Below, in pieces: positions 8,513-17,961 of a stretch of 64,000 bases of DNA (positions are counted from its first letter, which is position 1; each line of letters begins with the position of its first letter). Location of the stretch: the NCBI RefSeq assembly GCF_046719735.1, contig NZ_JAUTWQ010000006.1, positions 62,001 to 126,000 of the forward strand, given 5' to 3'. Origin of the DNA: Halobacillus_B rhizosphaerae (lineage in GTDB: Bacteria; Bacillota; Bacilli; Bacillales; Halobacillaceae). The notes beneath the pieces are model-generated. The model was not told the origin of the DNA. It saw only the letters and a list, made by a program, of their open reading frames with translations, and searched no databases. The position numbers and the translations under genes are program-made.

Positions 8513-10348
8513 TTGAGAATACTCCCTTTAAACTATCGATCCATACATGCAAAATTATTTTTTATCATTCTTCTATTTGTCTGTGCTCCTTTGCTGGTTC
8601 TTGGATACATTTGGTATGAAAAATCTACGGCAGCCATTGAACATAATGCTGTTCAATATAGTCAATATTTATTAAAGCAAACGAATGAATACATGGATTT
8701 TTATTTAAATGATTTAGAAAAAGCCACACTCCCATTCTTAACAAAGCCAGAAGTTCAATCCTTCCTTAGTCTAAATCCTGACTCCTCCACTCGATACGAA
8801 AAATATGTATTATCAAACAAGATTCAGAACGAAGCTTTTGGAGACATTTTAGAAGGTCGTTCTGATATTTACGGAATTTCTCTTATTAACAAAAATGAAA
8901 TGCAAGTGAATAATTACGTACACGTCGGCGATTTTCTTAATATGGAACAAATAAAAGATCGTAACTTGCAAATGTGGAAAAATGCAGACCAATTAGATTC
9001 CTACCAAATAATGAACCTTACTTTCATCCATTCCACACCCGTACTTACAATAGTAAGGAAGGTGTACGATAAAAATACATATGAAACATCAGGACTGCTC
9101 ATTGTGAATCTTCGTTTGAATCAGATTGAAAATATTATCAATGAAGTGACCCTGAGTCATTTCAAAAACGTTTGGATTGTCGACAAAAATAATAAAATTA
9201 TCTACCACCCAAACGAAAATGAATTAGGCCAGACGTTTTCTTATCAGGATAGCCGGCAAGGAACCGAGGACCAGTTTTTCATCAATCGGAAGAGTGCAGC
9301 AAGTACGCTGCAAGTCTATGATCACTCCCCTGTATCAAATTGGACAATGATTGCGAATGTTCCTATGAAAAGCATTATGGGAGAATTAATTTCTTTAAGA
9401 AATTCTACGATGTGGATAGGTTTAATTCTAATTGGGATCGCTTTGTTATTTGTCGGAGGTTTTTCTCTATCTTTAACGTATTCACTCACTCATTTACAGA
9501 AACTAATGAAGAAGGCTCAGCATGGAAATTTAAACTTTACCAAAACGAAGCCGCTCCCCTTTTATAGACAGGATGAAATTAGTGAACTGTACGAGAGCTT
9601 TTATTCGATGACAAATGATCTAAACCGGTTAATTGCAGCCGTTCATTATTCTAAACGAAAAGAAAATGAGCTGGAGTTGAAAAACCGGGAGTCAGAACTT
9701 CAGGCGATGCAATCACAAATTAACCCTCATTTTCTCTACAATACACTAGAAATCATTAATTCGTACGCCATTATTGAAAATCAAATGATGATTAGTCGAA
9801 TGACGACATCTTTAGCAGATATGTTTCGCTATAATGTTAGTAATACGAAAACCATCGTTACCCTTGAGGAAGAATTACAGCACATTAAAGCATATATGGA
9901 AATTCAGAAAGAGAGATTTGAAGATTTAACGGTGGTTTATGATGTAAATGAGGAAACCGTGAAAACTGTGCTTGCAGCAAGAATCACTCTGCAGCCGATT
10001 ATTGAGAATGCATTTATCCATGGGTATGAAGATCATGAGCTCAAACCTGACTTTATCGGAATTTACGGAATTAAAGAGCCAGCAAGGTATATCGTTTACA
10101 TTGTGGACCGTGGAAAAGGGATGTCAGGCAAGACCATGGATATGTTCAATCAATCTTTTGAACAGAATCAAGACCCGCCGTTGAGTAACAAAACGACGAA
10201 GAGAATTGGGTTAATCAATGTTCATAAGCGAATCTCTTCAAACTTTGGTGATCCCTACGGCCTGTTGATCAAACAATCCGATGAACGAGGGACCGTCATT
10301 CAAATTAACTTGCCATTTGATTATGAAGTTAAAAAGAAGGAGGCATAG
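8513..10348 (+). CDS. Sensor histidine kinase, YesM type
   Basis: Membrane sensor kinase of 611 residues of the Gram-positive YesM class, partner of AraC-type response regulators that control sugar transport. A first transmembrane helix at about residues 14-35 and a second at about 299-322 flank a large extracellular domain resembling dCache. A HAMP-like linker follows, then the His_kinase segment 'QSQINPHFLYNTLE' with phosphoacceptor His406, and an HATPase_c domain with N and G boxes ('IIENAFIHGY', 'DRGKGM'). The start is TTG at 8513, with AAGGAG eight bases upstream. It overlaps nothing, ends 2 nt before the regulator gene, and is divergent from the ABC operon that it probably controls. Confidence 0.92.
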   Translation: MRILPLNYRSIHAKLFFIILLFVCAPLLVLGYIWYEKSTAAIEHNAVQYSQYLLKQTNEYMDFYLNDLEKATLPFLTKPEVQSFLSLNPDSSTRYEKYVLSNKIQNEAFGDILEGRSDIYGISLINKNEMQVNNYVHVGDFLNMEQIKDRNLQMWKNADQLDSYQIMNLTFIHSTPVLTIVRKVYDKNTYETSGLLIVNLRLNQIENIINEVTLSHFKNVWIVDKNNKIIYHPNENELGQTFSYQDSRQGTEDQFFINRKSAASTLQVYDHSPVSNWTMIANVPMKSIMGELISLRNSTMWIGLILIGIALLFVGGFSLSLTYSLTHLQKLMKKAQHGNLNFTKTKPLPFYRQDEISELYESFYSMTNDLNRLIAAVHYSKRKENELELKNRESELQAMQSQINPHFLYNTLEIINSYAIIENQMMISRMTTSLADMFRYNVSNTKTIVTLEEELQHIKAYMEIQKERFEDLTVVYDVNEETVKTVLAARITLQPIIENAFIHGYEDHELKPDFIGIYGIKEPARYIVYIVDRGKGMSGKTMDMFNQSFEQNQDPPLSNKTTKRIGLINVHKRISSNFGDPYGLLIKQSDERGTVIQINLPFDYEVKKKEA

Positions 10349-10350
10349 CC

Positions 10351-11406
10351 ATGTATACGGTACTTATTGCAGACGACGAAAAAATGATAAAGAAAAGCAT
10401 CTCGGCCTTAATTCAAAACAATCCCACTGGGTTTCAAATTGTAGGGGAGGCAAAAGACGGCGAAGAGGCGAGTCAATTAAATCAGCAATTTGAGCCTCAC
10501 CTCATTATCACCGATATCCGGATGCCTAAAATGAACGGTCTTGCCTTTATTCAAAAAGTTAATGCAGAAAATCCTAAAGCTAAATTCATCATTATCTCAG
10601 GGTATGATAAATTTGAATACGCTCAATCTGCTCTCAGATTCGGCGTGGTAGATTTTTTGCTAAAGCCGATCAAACCTGACCAATTCCTTGCTTCTTTGGG
10701 AAAGGTTAAGGCCAAGTTGGAATCAGAAAATCAAAGTTCTAAGGAAAGAAGTAAGTGGGTATGGATCATTAAGTCCTTTGCGGAGAAGCTTGCGGATCAA
10801 ATTTGGCTGCTGGAAGAAGAAAAAACAACCCTCATGATTACTGAACTTCACACCCAGATTGTTGAGAATAAGGTAGAGCCTGGATTAATGAAGTCCCTTT
10901 ATGCAGACCTTATTGTATATATTAAAGGGGAGCTAAACAAACAATCTGCGGATTTCACTTTGGATGAACCACTGAATAATTCCATACTTCCTAACGATAC
11001 GGAGAAGATGAGACGAACATTAATCGGCTTCTGTCAGACTCTTATGGATCAAATTAAAGAGGTAAGAAATTTCGGGCACCGAAAAAATATACTGAAAGCA
11101 GTGGCGTATATCGAAACTCATTTCAGAGAAGAAACCCTTTCACTTCAAGAAGTAGCTGATACTGTCCACATGTCTCCTTCTTATTTCAGCATGGAGTTTA
11201 AAGCGGAAACTGGAATCAGTTATAAACAGTTTATTACCAAGCTCAGAATTGATAAAGCCAAAGAATTATTAAACAACCCGGTATTTAAAACTTACGAAAT
11301 TGCTCATTCTATTGGATACGGGGATTATCCTCATTTTACAAAGACTTTTAAAAGACATATAGGAATCACCCCCACCCAATACCGGAAAAGGATCGGAATT
11401 TCATAA
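10351..11406 (+). CDS. AraC-family response regulator, YesN type
   Basis: DNA-binding response regulator of 351 residues. The N-terminal receiver has the acidic triplet DDE at residues 8-10, phosphoacceptor Asp55 (ITDIRMP) and the conserved Lys in 'LLKPIKP'. The C-terminal 100 residues form an AraC/HTH_18 double helix-turn-helix ('LSLQEVADTVHMSPSYFS' and 'YEIAHSIGYGDYPHFTKTF'). A strong AAGGAGG lies within the kinase end, so the two are co-transcribed and coupled. It probably activates the divergent sugar ABC operon and perhaps the lyase operon. It converges on the polysaccharide lyase gene with only 15 bp between stop codons and no clear terminator there. Confidence 0.93.
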   Translation: MYTVLIADDEKMIKKSISALIQNNPTGFQIVGEAKDGEEASQLNQQFEPHLIITDIRMPKMNGLAFIQKVNAENPKAKFIIISGYDKFEYAQSALRFGVVDFLLKPIKPDQFLASLGKVKAKLESENQSSKERSKWVWIIKSFAEKLADQIWLLEEEKTTLMITELHTQIVENKVEPGLMKSLYADLIVYIKGELNKQSADFTLDEPLNNSILPNDTEKMRRTLIGFCQTLMDQIKEVRNFGHRKNILKAVAYIETHFREETLSLQEVADTVHMSPSYFSMEFKAETGISYKQFITKLRIDKAKELLNNPVFKTYEIAHSIGYGDYPHFTKTFKRHIGITPTQYRKRIGIS

Positions 11407-11421
11407 CAAGGTACATCTCAC

Positions 11422-13455
11422 TTACGTTTTTACCACCCATGATTGCTCAGAATTTGTGTCTTTCTTTAGAAAGAGAACCTCTCCTGTCATCTGTGTATCA
11501 GCGAATTGATAGCTGAATGGACCTTGATGGGAGAATACTACAATTTCTTCCCGGTCTCCTCTTTTCACTTCTAATGCGGTTACTTCATAATCCGTCAGCT
11601 TTTCATATCGCGTTGAAAAGACATCTATTTTCCGCATGCTAAACGGACCCTCCTCTTCAGAGGACCTTGGAAGGAGGGCGGTGATAAAAGTCGTTACACC
11701 TTTCCCTGTTTTTGAGGCAGTTAGTTTAACGGCCTGCCGCTTCTGATTATAATGTCTGGAAACCCAGCTCTCCTCTTTACTTAATTGGACAGGATCCAAC
11801 CAGATCATAGAAAGTTTCTCTCCTTCTTCCCGTTCTATCAACACTTCCTCCCCCTCTTTCAACACTCTCAATTCCGCGTGTTCATCCAGATGAAAGTGCT
11901 GGGTGTACACATGTTCTTCACGGGAGAGAAAACGATCGATGAGAATATAATAATCAGGCTTCACGTAAAATATCTGCCGAAGAACCTGGACTGGATCATC
12001 GAGTTTCCAGTATCCATCATGTCCGGCTTGCACAAAATCGAAAGCATCTGAAGTCCTCCAGTAAGGTTGGGTAATATTCGCCACTTGGTCCCAATGCCAG
12101 GAATCTACATAACTAGAAATCGAGTGGTTATCCACACTCGTAGTATTATGTTGAAACGACTCCTTAAAATACTTTCGCTCTTCATTCTCCATATACGTGT
12201 ACCTGCCGGGATCCACTAGAAATTCTTTACCAAAAAGAGTGAGATCGATGTGGAGGAAATCATCGTGGCCATGGGCTCGGATAATGTCCATATGACCGCC
12301 ATCAAACAATAAGTAATGTCCCTTTGAGGACCAGTTATTCCTTAACACAGAGTAACCTGAATTCTCCAAATGGATGGATCCAAATGCTGGACTCAGCGTT
12401 AGTAAGGCGGAGTAATCGGATAATCCTTTCTCTCCAAAATACCAAATCCCCTCGTAATCCAACCCTTTATAGCCTTTACATTTCCAATCTCCCCGTTGAA
12501 ATAAAGCGGCCCCTCTTGTGAGAACATCCCGAATGTCAGTATCATCACTATCACTCAATCTCGGCTGGTTCCCATTAGGCTTTATTAAAGCAAAAGAAGC
12601 GTGATACATTTTTTCAAGAGTCCTTTTTAATTCCTCTGGCATCGGCATTTCATTGACTTCAGATAATAGAATCGATTCAAAAAGGCAATGAAGAACTTCG
12701 TGATGATACATTGGACTTTGTTCATTATGCATCCCATCGCTAAATACTTGAAGGCGGCACATAGCTTCTAAACGACTTATCGCCTGTTCCTGCCAGCTTT
12801 TTGCTTCAGAAAATTGGGGAAACAGAACAGAAATTTGAAACAAGCCATTAGTTTCTAAAAATCCCCAATTGCTTTGCTGATCATGCGGCGTATAAGCCAT
12901 GCTTAAATATTGGCCATGCATGTGAACAGCATCTCCAAAGATCATCTCCTCTTTCTCTCCCCATAAATGGGACTCACGAACACAGAAGTAACCTTTGATC
13001 CAATTCGTAATTCGAATGCCGCTGTCCAGCTTCCTCCACGTATCCTTCACGTTATATTGCGTTGCTTTACTTTGCCGGACATCTTCTAAAGTTAACGGGT
13101 TGTGCTCTACCCAATCTTTTAACAATCTGATAAAGGAAGACGCATATTTTTCATCATCGGTAAGCCAGTACGCCTGACCGAGTTCTGCCATAAATCTGGC
13201 TCTGTTTAAATTAACGGTCCATTCAAAGTCTCCGTTATATCTGTATGTCCAATCTACTTCACCGCCGAATGAAACCGGCGTTTCACATCGTTCCATATCC
13301 CATCGATGAGTGAATATAAAAGTATTCTCACATGCTAAATCCGCTCTCTCTAAGACCTCCTCTACTTCACGGCCCCAGTTTTTCTCACACATCTCTTTTA
13401 TAAACGGACGCTGCTGCGCCTGATAAAAAAATCTGGAACTTTTTTCTTCTGCCAA
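11422..13455 (-). CDS. Heparinase II/III family polysaccharide lyase
   Basis: Cytoplasmic lyase-type protein of 677 residues. The N-terminal alpha-helical part (about residues 1-330) has the segment 'YNGDFEWTVNLNRARF' typical of heparinase II/III and alginate-lyase-like toroids. The C-terminal beta-sandwich begins near 'NSGYSVLRNNW' and carries 'RAHGHDDFLHIDLTLFG' and 'LVDPGRYTY' around residue 395, the conserved heparinase II/III C-terminal core. These enzymes cleave uronic-acid-containing polysaccharides by beta-elimination. There is no signal peptide, so it would act on imported oligomers. Start is TTG at 13455 after a GGAGG seven bases upstream. It is last in a three-gene operon with the DapA-family and SDR genes. 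Exact substrate (heparosan, hyaluronan, alginate or other) unknown. Confidence 0.82.
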   Translation of the reverse strand: MAEEKSSRFFYQAQQRPFIKEMCEKNWGREVEEVLERADLACENTFIFTHRWDMERCETPVSFGGEVDWTYRYNGDFEWTVNLNRARFMAELGQAYWLTDDEKYASSFIRLLKDWVEHNPLTLEDVRQSKATQYNVKDTWRKLDSGIRITNWIKGYFCVRESHLWGEKEEMIFGDAVHMHGQYLSMAYTPHDQQSNWGFLETNGLFQISVLFPQFSEAKSWQEQAISRLEAMCRLQVFSDGMHNEQSPMYHHEVLHCLFESILLSEVNEMPMPEELKRTLEKMYHASFALIKPNGNQPRLSDSDDTDIRDVLTRGAALFQRGDWKCKGYKGLDYEGIWYFGEKGLSDYSALLTLSPAFGSIHLENSGYSVLRNNWSSKGHYLLFDGGHMDIIRAHGHDDFLHIDLTLFGKEFLVDPGRYTYMENEERKYFKESFQHNTTSVDNHSISSYVDSWHWDQVANITQPYWRTSDAFDFVQAGHDGYWKLDDPVQVLRQIFYVKPDYYILIDRFLSREEHVYTQHFHLDEHAELRVLKEGEEVLIEREEGEKLSMIWLDPVQLSKEESWVSRHYNQKRQAVKLTASKTGKGVTTFITALLPRSSEEEGPFSMRKIDVFSTRYEKLTDYEVTALEVKRGDREEIVVFSHQGPFSYQFADTQMTGEVLFLKKDTNSEQSWVVKT

Positions 13456-13471
13456 TCTCCTCCCTCCATTC

Positions 13472-14554
13472 CTAATTTGAATGTAAAGAAACCCCGCTTA
13501 ACCAGCCAGGCAGATTCTCCTTAATAAAATCATCATCGGTTAGGTGAGGATACTGGAGATAAACTCTGTTAATTTCCTCCATCTGCCCCGGGCTCAACTG
13601 CTCGGTATCCTTCAGACAGACATTTTCTCTAACAAGCCCTTGTCGTCTCAGCACCTCATTAATACCAGCTATACAGCCTTTGAAACCATTTCCCGGATCA
13701 AACAAGGCCGCATTCGCATCAGTTATTTCGGCACCAATGGTCAACATTTCCACAGGGATGCTGTCCATATCCTTTATTCTTTTTATTTCTTCTAACAATT
13801 CCACCGCTTTAGTTGTCCACACCGCCCACTGTCCAAGTAATCCTCCTATCATCTGTTTAGTACGTACTTCTCCACCAACGGAAAAGCGGAATTCAGTTAA
13901 CAGATCCGCTACAATATTGTCATCATTACCGGTATATAATGCTATATCTGAATGACGTGAAGAGTGGCAGACGGCTCGGACCACCTCCAGGGTACAATAG
14001 CGATCAAATGGGGCAAGCTTAATAGCTGTTACTCCAGGAATCTCACAAAATTCTCTCCAGAAATTATAGCTGAATCGACGTCCACCTACCGATCTCTGTA
14101 GATAAAATCCAAAAACCGGGAGCACATCAGCTACGGCTTTCACTCTTTCCAAATGCTGTCTCTCACTCAAGTGGGTCAGGCCCCCCATACTTACTAAACC
14201 TAGATGGTAACCAAGCCCCGCTGCCGTCTCTGCTTCTGAAATAGCTTGGGTTGTTTCTCCAGCAATGCCGGCTATTTTGAGAAAAGGACGATTTAACTGG
14301 GCTTTGTTTATTTCCTCTGCTGCCATTCTTAATACTGGTTCATAAAGGTCAATTCCTTTTTGACGGATTTCAAACTGAGTGGTATGGACCCCAATGGCAA
14401 TACCACCTGCGCCGCTTGCCATATAATAGTGCGTCAAAGCGCGCTGCCGCTCTTCATCTAATTTCCGTTCTCTTGTTAAAGCAAGCGGATGAGCAGGAAT
14501 CACTGTTCCTTGAAATAATAAGTCTCTCAACTCCACTTTAAGAGAATGAGTCAT
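13472..14554 (-). CDS. Dihydrodipicolinate synthase (DapA)/N-acetylneuraminate lyase family protein
   Basis: Class I aldolase/dehydratase-like TIM barrel of 360 residues. The Schiff-base lysine is probably Lys179 in 'GVTAIKLAPFDRY', and a Tyr in 'VFGFYLQRSVGG' occupies the place of the proton-relay Tyr. Members of this family act on 2-keto acids such as 2-keto-3-deoxy sugar acids, sialic acid or pyruvate plus aldehyde. It is longer than true DapA (about 290), with an extended N-terminus and C-terminus. Its ATG lies one base after the stop of the SDR gene, so translation is coupled. In this operon a role in cleaving a keto-deoxy uronate after lyase action is plausible but inferred. A role in lysine synthesis is unlikely. 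Confidence 0.75.
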   Translation of the reverse strand: MTHSLKVELRDLLFQGTVIPAHPLALTRERKLDEERQRALTHYYMASGAGGIAIGVHTTQFEIRQKGIDLYEPVLRMAAEEINKAQLNRPFLKIAGIAGETTQAISEAETAAGLGYHLGLVSMGGLTHLSERQHLERVKAVADVLPVFGFYLQRSVGGRRFSYNFWREFCEIPGVTAIKLAPFDRYCTLEVVRAVCHSSRHSDIALYTGNDDNIVADLLTEFRFSVGGEVRTKQMIGGLLGQWAVWTTKAVELLEEIKRIKDMDSIPVEMLTIGAEITDANAALFDPGNGFKGCIAGINEVLRRQGLVRENVCLKDTEQLSPGQMEEINRVYLQYPHLTDDDFIKENLPGWLSGVSLHSN

Positions 14555-14555
14555 A

Positions 14556-15572
14556 TCAGTAATTCCCCTTTCTCTCTTGGAAATGGGTTGGTTTGCCGAT
14601 CAATTCACCGTTATTAGTCAACCACCCAGCCGTCCAGTCCATCATTTCTCTAATGGTCACGGAAGGGTATCCAAATAACTGGTGAGAATGAGAAGCGTTG
14701 CTTAACAGGGCGGTTTCCTGTTCCTCCCCTTCAAAGATAGGTTCAATGCCGAATTTCTCACCAAACCTTTCAGCTAACCATCGAACTGAAAGAGTTTCTG
14801 GACCCGTAATATTTAAAGCAAGCGGCGGCGATTGGCAGTGGAGCAAGGAGCGTAATGCCATTTCATTCGCATCTCCCTGCCAGATGACATTCACGAAACC
14901 CATGTTTAAGTTAATCGGCCGTTTTTCTTTTACTGCTCTGGCAATCTCAACTAATACCCCGTACCGAAGATCAATTGCATAATTTAAGCGAAAATGAACT
15001 TGAGGGATATGATATTTATGAGAGAAATGACTAAATATCCTTTCTCTTCCAAGACAGGATTGAGCGTATTCACCTAGAGGATTCGGAGTCATTTCTTCTG
15101 AGGATCCGCCACCTCCAATATAACTGTGCGGATACACGTTACCTGTAGAAAAAACAACGATCTTAGACCGTTTGAATTTTTCCGCAGTTCGCCCAGGTAA
15201 ATAAGTGTTCATTGCCCAGGTGAAATGTTCATTACCAGTTGTCCCAAACTTGTTGCCTGCCATATATATGATATTTTCAACCTCAGGCAGCGCCTCCAAT
15301 TCTTCCTCGTTTAATAAATCTGCCTGAATGGTTTCAATTCCACTGCTTTCCAACTCTTCTTTTAAAGTTCCTTGGGAAAATCTCGAAACTCCAATGATCC
15401 GTTTATCAAGTCGGGCAGTTCGTACTGCATTCTTAGCTAGCATGGCAAGTGTCGGTCCCATTTTCCCTCCCACACCGAGAATCATGATATCTCCTTTTAT
15501 TTTTAATAAATCATCCACTAGCCTCTGTGAGGGCTGAGACATTTTATATTCCAATTCCTCAATTGTTTCCAT
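14556..15572 (-). CDS. Extended-SDR NAD-dependent epimerase/dehydratase-like protein
   Basis: Rossmann-fold protein of 338 residues with the nucleotide-binding loop GVGGKMG at residues 33-39 and extended-SDR features: 'VENIIYMAGNKFG', 'VVFSTGNVYPHS', and a C-terminal substrate domain with 'LNITGPETLSVRWLAERFG'. The active-site Tyr is Tyr169 (EYAQSC), but the lysine normally four residues later is Cys173, so the YxxxK motif is incomplete. It may be a dehydrogenase with altered chemistry or a non-catalytic member. It is first in the operon with the DapA-family and lyase genes; GGGAGG lies upstream of the ATG at 15572. Probable role is sugar or uronate conversion. Confidence 0.72.
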   Translation of the reverse strand: METIEELEYKMSQPSQRLVDDLLKIKGDIMILGVGGKMGPTLAMLAKNAVRTARLDKRIIGVSRFSQGTLKEELESSGIETIQADLLNEEELEALPEVENIIYMAGNKFGTTGNEHFTWAMNTYLPGRTAEKFKRSKIVVFSTGNVYPHSYIGGGGSSEEMTPNPLGEYAQSCLGRERIFSHFSHKYHIPQVHFRLNYAIDLRYGVLVEIARAVKEKRPINLNMGFVNVIWQGDANEMALRSLLHCQSPPLALNITGPETLSVRWLAERFGEKFGIEPIFEGEEQETALLSNASHSHQLFGYPSVTIREMMDWTAGWLTNNGELIGKPTHFQERKGNY

Positions 15573-15730
15573 TGATGTATTCCCTCCCTGGTAGGACTAT
15601 AATTTATCGATTATATTTATAGTAGTGGAGGATTGTGCTCCAAACAACGACTTTAATAGGTCCTTTATTAAACACCAGTGGCCTGAAAATATTTCTTTAT
15701 GGAAAAATACAGAAATCCTGCATCAAACAA

Positions 15731-15786
15731 AAAATCCGAACGGTGATGGAAGAATGCTGGTAGCATTTCATCATCGTTCAGATTTA
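15731..15786. terminator. Long two-tier hairpin, member of a repeated family
   Basis: Outer arms 15732-15750 and 15767-15785 pair with G.U tolerance, and an inner perfect stem AATGCT-GGT-AGCATT caps it. A closely related hairpin occurs at 58947-58998 and a looser one at 52884-52940. It lies downstream of the DinB gene (minus strand) with only moderate T-tracts. Confidence 0.65.
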
Positions 15787-15847
15787 ATAATCGCTTAAGA
15801 ATTTCTATCCCTGTCTCTGACCCATCGTTTTAAATTTCCGTTTTTCT

Positions 15848-16333
15848 TCAATCCATGAGCTGCTTCTTTTCTTTAGAAGGTCCATAGATATCCGGCACTT
15901 TCAAGCCCGCTTGGCTCATGAGGACCGTCATCTGGCCTCTATGGTGAATCTGATGCCGTATTAAAATCATTAAAAAGTAATGATTGGGGATAACTTTCCC
16001 ATTTAACGTGCTATTCTCATTCAAGGAATGATCCGTCCATTGAGTATAAATGGCCTTTTTAAAAGAATGACAGCTATTTTCATAGTGACGAATGAGCGCT
16101 TCTGATGATTCCTGCACGCTGTCCTGCGTTACTGAATCTTCAATTTCCAATCCTGTATGTTCCATGAGTTCTTGGATAGAGTTAATGATATGGAGGGCAA
16201 TTTCACCTAAGTTTCTCTGCTCAGGAGTAACACGCTGCTGCAAGGAATCATCTGTCAGTCCTTGAAAAATTTTCATCGTCTCTTCCACTTCATACTCCCA
16301 CGACAAGAAAAAACCATTAAGTGATTGGTACAT
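15848..16333 (-). CDS. DinB family protein
   Basis: Protein of 161 residues with the four-helix DinB/YfiT fold, a family of metal-dependent thiol transferases and related enzymes, several acting with bacillithiol in Firmicutes. Metal-ligand-type histidines are visible in 'NLGEIALHII' and 'IRHQIHHRGQM', the latter being the signature C-terminal helix. The start is ATG at 16333 with GGAGGAG upstream. It stands alone with its own hairpin downstream. The specific reaction is unknown; despite the name, DNA-damage induction is not implied by anything visible here. Confidence 0.82.
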   Translation of the reverse strand: MYQSLNGFFLSWEYEVEETMKIFQGLTDDSLQQRVTPEQRNLGEIALHIINSIQELMEHTGLEIEDSVTQDSVQESSEALIRHYENSCHSFKKAIYTQWTDHSLNENSTLNGKVIPNHYFLMILIRHQIHHRGQMTVLMSQAGLKVPDIYGPSKEKKQLMD

Positions 16334-16463
16334 TCCGACTCCTCCCGTATTTTTTCCTGCATTTAGTCTCTTGTTCTGTTCTCTTTACTTCCATTCCCTT
16401 ACAATAGAAACAATAATCCTTTCATATTAAAAAAAGAAAAGACAAAACCGAGGAGCGATGGAT

Positions 16464-16688
16464 GTGAACATAAGCTATTATTTAATCATCGTTGGTATTT
16501 GTATCGTTGCCTTAGCTGGCACCTTAATGATCGCAAGAACCGTTTCAAAGAAAGAACCACAATCACAAGAAGAGGATTTAAAAAGTCTCAAGGAAGCAGA
16601 AAACAACTCCAGTATTCCCATGTTAACGATTATCTACCTTATTACCTTTCTAATCATCATCCTGCTGGTTTGGATCTATATTTTCTGA
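16464..16688 (+). CDS. Small two-helix membrane protein, unknown function
   Basis: Small protein of about 74 residues with a transmembrane helix at each end (about residues 5-22 and 51-73) and a charged, Glu/Lys/Gln-rich middle such as 'KKEPQSQEEDLKSLKEAE'. I recognise no family. The GTG at 16464 is eight bases after AGGAG and is preferred over the ATG at 16458, which would be only two bases from it. It is followed by an intrinsic terminator at 16758. A real gene is likely because of the good ribosome binding site, the coherent topology and the terminator. Confidence 0.65.
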   Translation: MNISYYLIIVGICIVALAGTLMIARTVSKKEPQSQEEDLKSLKEAENNSSIPMLTIIYLITFLIIILLVWIYIF

Positions 16689-16757
16689 TTTAAAGGAAAC
16701 GGGACTATACAGTAAGATAGTTCAATAGACTTTTAAACTAAGATGGGATTCACGATC

Positions 16758-16794
16758 AAAAAAACCCGAACCTTGGAATGGTTCGGGTTTTTTT
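16758..16794 (+). terminator. Intrinsic terminator (CCGAAC-core family)
   Basis: Stem AACCCGAACC / GGTTCGGGTT flanked by A- and T-runs, so it can work on both strands. It follows the small membrane protein gene. The same stem sequence recurs at 19648, 24860 and 26547. Confidence 0.9.
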
Positions 16795-16979
16795 AAGGGG
16801 CATTTCTTTTGTGATCCCCCTTTTATAATCCATTCCTCTCATGAAGCTGCTGGCATTTATTTCTTTTTCCATCATAGACTTGTATTAGACCAAGCTAACT
16901 TTATAAAACAAAGGATTATCTGGAATAGAGGAGGAAAGAACCTGAAAAATATTAGTTGTGTTAAAGGAGTGGACTTTGA

Positions 16980-17684
16980 ATGAGTCTTCTGGGACTGAAA
17001 CTATTCAACACGGTCAGTTATCTCTATTTATTAGTATCTTCCCTAATTATTGCAGATTTCACCGGCGGATTTTCAGAAAAGGTATTAGTGGCACCTGCTC
17101 CTTTTGCCTTTGCAATATGGGGACTTATCTATATTACCCTTCTCATTTTTATCGTCCTGCAGTTCTTTGATTTAGAGAAACTAAACAGGATGGTTGCGGC
17201 TATCCGTTTCTGGTTTCCACTTAGTATGCTTCTTTCAGGAACCTCCGTTATTGTGGGGACAAGCTATTCCATTCTTTTTCTCGCTGCTTCTCTCCTCACT
17301 CTCTGCAAGGTATACAGCAATTTGAAAGCTTCTATTCCTATTGGGACGTTCTATTACCGTCTCCCGTTCTCGCTTTATCTAGGATGGACATCAGTTGCCA
17401 CCATAGTCGATACTTTTATTGTTTTTAAATACAACGGAATTCAAGAATTTTTAGGACTTCATGAATTAGCTTGGTCGGTCATTATGCTTATCGCGGGAGG
17501 ATTAATTGCTATTATCTTTCATTATGTTCAAAAGGACTATATATTCCCGCTAGTTTTTATTTGGGGATATATCGGGATTAATGCAAATCAGCAGCTTTCG
17601 ATTATATTGACGGTTACAAGCAGCATGATCCTAATTATCACCTTAGTATTAATGACAAGCGCTCTAAAAAAATTAAGAAGCTAG
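16980..17684 (+). CDS. TspO/MBR-like tryptophan-rich membrane protein
   Basis: Integral membrane protein of 234 residues with about seven predicted helices. The segments 'PAPFAFAIWGLIYITLL' and 'RLPFSLYLGWTSVATIVD' resemble the extended tryptophan-rich sensory proteins of the TspO/MBR group found in Bacillaceae and Bacteroidota. TspO proteins bind tetrapyrroles and are linked to oxygen or stress signalling; the longer bacterial members are uncharacterised. ATG at 16980 follows AAAGGAG. It is a single gene with no clear partner. The family assignment is by motif resemblance and moderately sure. Confidence 0.6.
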   Translation: MSLLGLKLFNTVSYLYLLVSSLIIADFTGGFSEKVLVAPAPFAFAIWGLIYITLLIFIVLQFFDLEKLNRMVAAIRFWFPLSMLLSGTSVIVGTSYSILFLAASLLTLCKVYSNLKASIPIGTFYYRLPFSLYLGWTSVATIVDTFIVFKYNGIQEFLGLHELAWSVIMLIAGGLIAIIFHYVQKDYIFPLVFIWGYIGINANQQLSIILTVTSSMILIITLVLMTSALKKLRS

Positions 17685-17961
17685 CTTTCTTTACGTATTT
17701 TAATTCAAACTTTATAGCATTTCTAAGTAGAATCAATCGTCTCTTTCCACGGATAAATGAACTAACCATTGAGAAACTAATAAGTAGATCAATATTCCCT
17801 GGATTCTCCTGCCATCCAGTCAAAACCGTAATCACAGCATAGAATAAGGTAAGATCTTTCAAACCATCTTATCTTGATGGTTCGCCTGACGAACGGCTGC
17901 TCAATCATTCGTTTCTGGAGAATTGCAAAGAAGATTACTCTAACTATTGAGGTGTTATAAA

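Noticed and set aside
11404..11424. Terminator between the AraC-type regulator and the convergent lyase gene
   Set aside because: Only 15 bp lie between the stops and no stem is evident; transcripts may overlap.
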